A stretch of 64,000 nt of DNA from Siphonodentalium dalli (lineage: Eukaryota > Mollusca > Scaphopoda > Gadilida > Siphonodentaliidae): positions 197,576,935-197,640,934 of the forward strand of contig CP136061.1 in the NCBI GenBank assembly GCA_032622095.1, read 5' to 3'. The notes beneath the pieces are model-generated. The model saw only the letters and a program-made list of their open reading frames with translations. It was not told the origin of the DNA and ran no database searches. The position numbers and the translations under genes were made by a program. Shown here piece after piece: positions 57,604 to 64,000 of this stretch. How positions within the stretch are numbered: the first letter of the stretch is position 1; each line of letters begins with the position of its first letter.

Positions 57604-57813
57604 GAGTATTCGGAGTATCGTACCTTCGTACTTAATTACTATTGGACCTTCGTACTATCGGACCTTCGGAGTATCGGATCTTCGGAGTATATGGCCTTCA
57701 GAGTATTGGGTCTTCGGAATATAGGACCTTCGGAATATTGGATCTTCGTAATATGGGACCTTCGGAGTATTGGACCTTCGTAATATAGGACCTTCGGAGT
57801 ATCGGACGTTCGG
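57604..57813 (-). repeat. Minisatellite of GGACCTTCGGAGTAT units (inverted relative to 49.1 kb)
   Basis: About 13 imperfect units of 14-16 bp with consensus GGACCTTCGGA(G/A)TAT. It is the reverse complement of the motif at 49,143-49,403. Confidence 0.88.
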
Positions 57814-58580
57814 AAAAATGGTTAACACCCTCGTGAGATGCATTGATTATTTTCAGTCGGTTAGCGCCTCGTAGAAAATAATTAACCGCATCTCTCTCGA
57901 GGACAAAACCCATACACTATTCATAACAGTTAATTGTTGTCTATCGGTCTTCTGGGAGTGGTGATGCGATTTATATCTTAACGCAAAAAGTTGATGAAAA
58001 TGTAATAATATGTGGAGAATAAACGGGTTACATGTGCCAGCATCTCGTCGCTAGAACTTATTTGTATACGGTCCAGGGGGTGGGGTCGTGAGAAAATTTA
58101 CACATACAGGGCCCAAAAAAATATTTACAGCCCTTTTGCTACCCATCCACCCTTTTTGTGCAAAAAAAAATATTTTTTTCCGCCTGATTTTTTTGGACCC
58201 ACCCCCTAAAATAAGAAAAAAAATCATTTTAAATCTATTCAAGACCAAATCAAACAGAATCAAAAGGTAAGTTTTAAATTGGTCCGTTTCTGGCAGATTC
58301 CAAGTGTTCAAACAATTGAAAAACTATCAACGGTTATGATGTTGTTTTCGACATTGAAAAATACATTTAGAAATAAAAAAAAGTGTTTTATTCTACAGTA
58401 CATGTATGCACAGATATTGTGAGGTAATATTTATAGTGCCAATAAGCCAACATTGTGTTTAATTTTTACATAAATAGTCCAGTTACTAATTAATGACTTC
58501 TTCACTGTTGTTCCCAAAAGATTGCCACCAACCACCATATCAGAACACCTTATAACCATACCTGCAATGACAGTTATATA
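57814..58580. other. No recognised feature
   Basis: Low-copy sequence with A/T-runs around 58,110-58,230. Frames on both strands are low-complexity (Pro/Lys/Phe) artefacts. Confidence 0.4.
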
Positions 58581-58585
58581 GTATA

Positions 58586-61415
58586 CTAGCAGGGTTACCC
58601 GGCGTTGCCCAGGTTAATGTATGCTGTGGATATTTGTTTGGAATAGAGAATGCTCTTGCTTAAAGTGTTATACGTTTTCTCATAAATTGTATATTCAAAT
58701 AGCATCACAAAACATGATTATTACAGTCATGAAATATAAGTAGTGGCTCACCTTGTCAATTGTCATTCTGTTTATCGCGATTAATCCGTTCCAACAATAA
58801 TGAAGTATTTATTTATTTACAACTGCGTATACATTAGACGTTATAATATGATACATGAACATCATAAACACATTAGTTCGATAAAAGATGATAATTGGGT
58901 TTTACATATTGAGATGTATCAATCAATCTAGTGGGTTGGACTAAGATCTCGAGGACACATGGCTATCATATCTCCATGAAGATACAGATGTTTCAAAGAA
59001 ATTTCCAGGCGCTCCTCTGTTCATGGTGCTATATATTGGCTAAATATTCTTAGTTTAAACGAAATGTTGCTGCGCAGATATATCAGCTACATGTGCCATG
59101 CACAGAGCGAGATTTTGAGTTGTTTATGTCAGTCGATGAGTCTGTTCTAAAACCCTTGTCATATGTCAGTATTGGTAGGATCCTGAAAAGTCTTGCGCTA
59201 CTAACTGCATTTTCTTGTATATCAGAAGAAACTATATTTGACTGCACACTGTGACCACTATTTTTGAACAGGCCTTCCATATCTCTTGACAAATTGTAAC
59301 TTTTTGTGGAAACTGTACGTATTGAATGGAACAATCTAAATTTTGTTATTAAATATATGCAATCCTCTGACGGTTCGAGGTCTCTCAGTTTGCACGAATA
59401 TATGTATCTCTTCAATAGAATGATAAATATACGTTTAATGCTTCTTCTAGTTATATCTCTTTGCTAACTCATTGTGTGAATGCATTGATTGCCATTCCCA
59501 TATAAATATGACTGTTAAGAAGATATAATTGTTCAAGTGACTTATGTGGGTCACCATATGTCGGGATTGTGAATTGTGAACGCCCAACTACTTAAAATGA
59601 TATGGAGATGGCCTGGTGACTGTATATAACTTATATGTGGATATCGGCGAATAGCATCTTATCAATGATAGTGCATATCCGCTCGCCATCCGTGACGCAA
59701 ACGACACCAAATGTGATTTAATTTATGGTATATCATTAGAGAAAAACGTGTATGAATTTGGTGGAATTTGGTTTATTAAATCAATTGTTGATGCAACGCT
59801 GACTCGAACAACGCCATATTGCGAAGGTTATTATGTATTCGTTTGGTGGAAATCAGCGACAAAACTATTTCACCATATTTTTAAAATTTTCCCTCCCACC
59901 AACAGCGTCATTTTAGAAAATTTTAACCCGCACCATTATCTTCCTTGTAAAAAGTTACCCCTCTTAGAACGCATTAGTGCCATCTCGATTGTACCGCGTG
60001 AAGTTATAAATAGAACGCACACAGAGAGACAAAAAGACAGACAGCACGATTTTATTTCTTGTATCGTTTGAGAAGAACGTGTCTGAATTTGATGGTAATT
60101 GGTACTAACAATATTTTGTATCAGTTTTGGCAACCCTCCCGTCCCTATTTCGGACTCAAGCTGCACACACTAAGACTCATTAGAGATTAGAGATGCATAT
60201 ATATGAAATTGGTGAAAATTGGCAAGTATACAAATTCGTATCAAATTTAAGGTCCCCATATCTCTCACCCATATGGCACCAATTTGGTGTATCTAAACCA
60301 CACGATAAGATTCCTCGTATCACGGAGAAGAATATGTATCAATCTGGTGGAAATCGGCACTAAATATATAGATATAATTTGTTGTGTCCCTCTCATCTCT
60401 ATACACCACTGACTCGAATGGCCCCACTTGTGACATCCTTAAGCCACACGATTACACTCCTGATATCATGGAGATGATTGTTTATAAGTTTGGTGATAAT
60501 CGGCGACTAAACAATTTGTTTTTATCAAATTTGGTGCCAATCCCTCCCCTCTCCATATCTCACCCAAACAGCACCAATATGGCGTCTTTAAATCACGATT
60601 AGATTCCTCGTATCATGGATAAGAACGTATATCAAATTGGTGGAAATTGGCGCTAATAAAATTGTGCATCAATTTTGGTGCCCCTGTTCCTTTCAATGCA
60701 ACTCTGACTCGAATGAGGCCACATTTGACAGATAAAAGCCACACCATGGGGATGATTTTGTATAAGTGTGGTGGCAATCGGCGAATTATTATCAAATTTA
60801 GTGCCCAACCCCTCCCAATCTCTCTTCGAAAAACAACAATTTGGCGTTGTTAAATTGTACAATTAGATTCTTTGTATCATGAAGAAGAATATATATCAAT
60901 TTGGTGGAAATCGGCGCTAAAATTAGTTTTATCAATTTTTGTGCCCCTCTCCCCTTCCGTTCATCCCTGACTCAAACGACGCCACTTTTGACATATTTAA
61001 ACCACACCGTTGGATTCTTCATATCATGGGGATGATTATATGTAAGTTTCGTGGCAATCGGCGACAGAAAACAAATCTGCCCCCCCCCCCTTCCGGGCAC
61101 CCCTGGCGCGAACGGCGCGACTTTTGCCATATTTAAACAACGCCATTAGATTCCTCATATTATGGGGATGATTATATATAAGTTTGGTGACAATCGGCGA
61201 CAATTGTTTTTTCTGCCCCTCCCCCTTTTCTGCCCCTGACAACAACGGCGTCACTTTAGAAAATTCTAACCCCGATCATTATCTTTCTCGTAAAAAGCTA
61301 CTCCTAGTAGACACCTTTGACATCATCTAGATGGTCGCCTGTGAATTTCTATAGAACACAGACAGAGGGACAGACAGACAGACAGACAGACATTCGCAAA
61401 TATAGATATAGATAA
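58586..61415 (+). repeat. Family A repeat, full-length copy A4 (~2.8 kb)
   Basis: 5' end CTAGCAGGGTTACCCGGCG. 3' end ACAGACAGACAGACATTCGC with AAATATAGATATAGATA. Core anchors (GGTGGAAATCGGCG-type) lie at about 59,758, 59,845, 60,092, 60,212, 60,347, 60,492, 60,641, 60,772, 60,904, 61,050 and 61,186, giving units of ~120-149 bp. Between 59,845 and 60,092 sits an internal copy of the terminal tail (TATAAATAGAACGCACACAG, then AGACAGACAG). A short conserved frame is at about 59,090-59,250. AGTAT occurs near both outer ends and may be a target duplication. Confidence 0.88.
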
Positions 61416-61645
61416 GTATCACTCTTTGGAGCCAAATAAACAGGCTGGCATGTTTATTTTTTAATTTGAGGTATTTTGTTAGCCAGCACTCTGCAGCACT
61501 AGTATTATTTGGTCATTAGACATGCCAGAGTGAAAATGCCAGCACTATCAGGCACTATTCAATATTAATTTGAGGTGAAATGCAAATCAGCACTCCTATT
61601 CAGTCATCACTTTTATTTGGCACCAGAGAGTGCTTTATCTTACAC

Positions 61646-62040
61646 CTACATATGTTCTTAAGTGTTGGTTAAGGTCATAATCTATGTTAGAACACATTTA
61701 TTAATGAAAACAACTTAAAACAATGTCCATAATGTGGGTTGAAAAATATTTGCACAAACAATTTTTTCAGGCCTCTGAGATGCACCCACCGCGCCCGGTA
61801 TAGGTATGTTTTTGGAAGATCTCCCCTGTATTACTTATATCTTATACCTACCCTGTTCCTAAGTGTATGTAAAGGTCATAACCTGCCATAGAACACAATT
61901 GTTAATGAATATATTTGAAAACAACTTAAAACAAGGGCAAAAATGTGAATAGAAAAAAATTTGCACAACTCATTTGTTCGGGCCTCTTCGGACCCACCCA
62001 CCCCGGCCCTGTATGATAAAACTTTTGTGCGACCCCCCCC
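61646..62040 (+). repeat. Tandem duplication, two ~190-bp copies, ending in poly-C
   Basis: ACCTACATATGTTCTTAAGTG, AAGGTCATAATCTATG, AACAACTTAAAACAATG, TTTGCACAAACAATTTTTTC, GGCCTCT (61,646-61,830) recur as ACCTACCCTGTTCCTAAGTG, AAGGTCATAACCTGCC, AACAACTTAAAACAAGG, TTTGCACAACTCATTTGTTC, GGCCTCT (61,848-62,030). A C-run follows at 62,033-62,056. Confidence 0.8.
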
Positions 62041-62056
62041 CCCCCCCCCCCCCCCC

Positions 62057-62494
62057 TGTACGGTCAATGAAAAAACGTCCCTGCATTCTGATCACACGAT
62101 CACTACGTGCAGACAAATAAGACGTTGATTGTGTTTTCAACTGGTAGCCTACCGATGACCGATCACCAAAAATGCGACAAGGAGATACAAGGCAATGGCT
62201 TGTGTTACAAAAGAAGGACTGAGTTTTGAATGTGTATTTTCACTAGATACAAATGTGTATAATGCACATGCTTGCTAACTCTCGCCGCTGCAAATGTTCC
62301 GTATCTCGGTGGGATACAAATTTGTGCTCGTATTTGTATGGCACATGTCTCAGAAAACAGTATATAAATGGCTCCACATACTATTTAAGAAAAAACGATG
62401 AAGGTTATCATAATTATGAATAAGTTGAGTGACGATGTACAAATGTTGGACAAAGATGTGAGTTATATTTACTGTATGTCAATTCTACTTTCAG
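62057..62494. other. Possible intron or upstream sequence of the 62.5-kb exon
   Basis: Low-copy sequence. A GTGAGT donor-like site at 62,458 is only 37 bp before the acceptor, too close for an ordinary intron. Confidence 0.35.
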
Positions 62495-62716
62495 ATTTCG
62501 CTGACAGAGTCAAAGTACTATGTAAGCTGGAATGTGGTGGTGGCGGCTTGGTAAACGTCACTGCAGCGAAATTACGGGACGCCGACGAAAAACTGTTACT
62601 GACTATTGTGGCCGGTAATTGTACAAATGAAACGTCATGTTCCTTCGAACATTTTCCTCCGATGATCAGAAAACATGAACTTTCGGAGCTAATAATAGAA
62701 TTCCACTGTAAACCAG
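62495..62716 (+). CDS. Candidate internal exon encoding a secreted or extracellular Cys-rich domain
   Basis: Acceptor CTACTTTCAG ends at 62494 and donor CAG|GTACAG starts at 62717. The 222-bp interval is open and symmetric (phase 1 at both ends), as in shuffled extracellular modules. It encodes DFADRVKVLCKLECGGGGLV, NVTAAKLRDADEKLLLTIVA, GNCTNETSCSFEHFPPMIRK, HELSELIIEFHCKP: five Cys and three N-glycosylation sequons (NVT, NCT, NET). Codon composition is more GC-balanced than the surroundings. An Ig-like or other beta-sandwich domain would fit, but the family is not recognised. Frame beyond the donor is intron readthrough (YIYIYIYH). Confidence 0.5.
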
Positions 62717-63290
62717 GTACAGACACGTATATATACATATATATTTACCATAGGGGTGCGAATTTAAATCTGAGTGAACATAGTACGACTCCTGAGTTTA
62801 TACTGAGCATTGCACAGGGGAAATCAGATTTCTATGTCAATGAATTGCATACATTGCGCGCAGTTGGATTGAATCGACAATAATATTATAGGCATGGGCA
62901 TGCAATCTCAATACCGTTATTCATATGTAAATCATGGTAAAATATTTGATGTTGCATACATAACTTGTTATGATATGTTCGGGATACATGCAAGAGAAAA
63001 ATCAAAACAATTTCGATCGTCCATACAGTTTCATTGTGGCGCGATCGCCTTACTATGGCTGGCGATGCACAATAAAACGTGTCAAACAACATTATGATAA
63101 TTATAGGTTGGGTTAAATGCTACATCTTGCTTGTGCTCAATTAACACAATAGTTAGGACCCATGCCAGTTCCATACGGATTGCAAGATAAATACTCTCAT
63201 TGCAGCAATATGCATAATTAGATAGATAGATAGATATTTTAATAAGTAAACACTACGGGATATATATCCCATTTGCAGGTCCTATATATA
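62717..63290. other. No further exon recognised
   Basis: Sequence downstream of the candidate exon; it includes TATATA and (GATA)n patches (about 63,217-63,235). Frames here have no support. Confidence 0.4.
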
Positions 63291-63295
63291 GAGGA

Positions 63296-63434
63296 TCTCA
63301 CATGAGTTTCTATTTTATACGGAATTTATCAACCGAGTTCACTAAATTCGATTTGAGCCGAGGTTTACCGAGGCTCAAATAGAATTTAGAGGACGAGGTT
63401 GATAAATTACGTATAAAATAGGACGAGTGTGAGA
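63296..63434. repeat. Imperfect palindrome with ~65-bp arms
   Basis: TCTCACATGAGTTTCTATTT, TATACGGAATTTATCAACC and AAATTCGATTTGAGCC on the left pair with GGCTCAAATAGAATTT, GGTTGATAAATTACGTATA and AAAATAGGACGAGTGTGAGA on the right, around GAGGTTTACCGAG. This is likely a MITE or a strong hairpin; no target duplication was identified. Confidence 0.8.
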
Positions 63435-63744
63435 TACCTTTTATCACATGATCAAAAAACCCGAAGCAACGCGAAATATTCATCGAAAACAACAATCATA
63501 AACTACAGCTATCGCAAGTTATTTGAAGAACGCCGTGACGTCATCACACGCGCTGATATTAAACGTGTCTATTACCGATAATTATGAAACTGCTTTTATG
63601 GCCAAATTATGTGATAAATGTAGATATAAAATAAATACTCATAACAATGAACATTAAACATGATACAGTGACATTGATGTCCTCGGATCTTTGTGTTGAC
63701 CAGGATGTCGGCTGCAATAGGGGGGGCCTATTCCTTGAGAATCA
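63435..63744. other. No recognised feature
   Basis: Low-copy sequence between the palindrome and the LINE endonuclease fragment. Confidence 0.4.
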
Positions 63745-64000
63745 AGAGACTTCTCATATTGAAGTCGCCAACCACCAAAACTATGTCATCGGGACGAATG
63801 CTTAAGATTACTGAGAAGTTCTAGTGATTTGTCGAATTCATCAACATAAGGCGCTTTGTTGTCCGGTGGCAAATACGCTGATAATATGTACACCTTTGAA
63901 TGTCCACAAACAGCCTCGACCCATATAATTTCAGCGTCGGTTTCAAATTTTGCACATCTCCTCGTTGTAAATTTGTTGCTGACAGCTATCAGTACCCCAC
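63745..64000 (-). pseudogene. LINE endonuclease (EEP) fragment, runs off the right edge
   Basis: On the minus strand the frame reads GVLIAVSNKFTTRRCAKFET, DAEIIWVEAVCGHSKVYILS, AYLPPDNKAPYVDEFDKSLE, LLSNLKHSS. After a frameshift near 63,790 it continues DDIVLVVGDFNM (63,755-63,790). GVLIAV, W(V)E, YLPPD and GDFN are core EEP endonuclease motifs of CR1/Jockey-type LINEs. Homology fades after GDFNMRS, so the RT part is either absent or too diverged to read. The N-terminus lies beyond the window. Confidence 0.82.

Noticed and set aside
62894-63097. 68-codon ORFs on both strands downstream of the 62.5-kb exon
   Set aside because: Mirror-image frames on both strands with no splice signals or domain.

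Overview
This is a eukaryotic, AT-rich, repeat-dominated stretch with no complete host gene. The repeat content is a Tx1/L1-clade LINE, CR1/Jockey-type LINE pieces, a Penelope-like element, palindromic MITEs, a tRNA-derived SINE and many degenerate tandem arrays. It suggests an invertebrate animal genome, most likely marine and perhaps lophotrochozoan. The assignment comes from repeat style only, and no host gene identifies the taxon.

Layout. 1-3.43 kb: LINE running off the left edge, broken by one frameshift in the RT. 4.3-6.3 kb: truncated copy of a large non-coding repeat, here called family A. 7.1-9.3 kb: direct repeats, a TA-flanked MITE and a trimer of palindromic mariner-type MITEs. 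10.3-11.3 kb: direct repeats around a MITE with a 6-bp target duplication. 12.0-13.5 kb: a short tandem repeat hit by a SINE, then a ~160-bp satellite. 14.4-16.3 kb: CpG-rich low-copy DNA with a THAP-like reading frame, a recurring ATAAAGAGCGTT motif and a cluster of CACGTG boxes. 17.3-22.3 kb: two family A copies head to head on a (TA)n tract, followed by two tandem family B copies. 22.3-23.9 kb: ~125-bp satellite. 24.45-31.46 kb: retroelement cluster with a nearly intact Tx1-like LINE, a CR1-type fragment on the other strand, and a Penelope-like element with RT and GIY-YIG domains. 31.7-38.2 kb: family B copy, (GA)n, a duplicated ~330-bp segment and two hAT-type MITEs. 38.2-49 kb: mostly unrecognised DNA with a small MITE, a 195-bp miniature family A copy and one candidate first exon on the minus strand (46.76-46.93 kb). 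49.1-61.4 kb: two minisatellites in opposite orientation, two full family A copies, an inverted repeat, and a 2.3-kb foldback element (53,695-55,995) made entirely of nested inverted satellite arrays. 61.4-64 kb: a tandem duplication, a candidate 222-bp extracellular-domain exon, a palindrome, and a LINE endonuclease fragment running off the right edge.

The genes do not form a pathway. The coding content is selfish-element protein (endonuclease plus reverse transcriptase), and the non-coding repeats look like parasites of that or other machinery. The most unusual structures are the foldback element and the family A/B repeats, whose ends abut microsatellites, insert next to each other, and share a short module repeated inside family A. 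Family boundaries, target duplications and divergence were read by eye and not aligned by computer.
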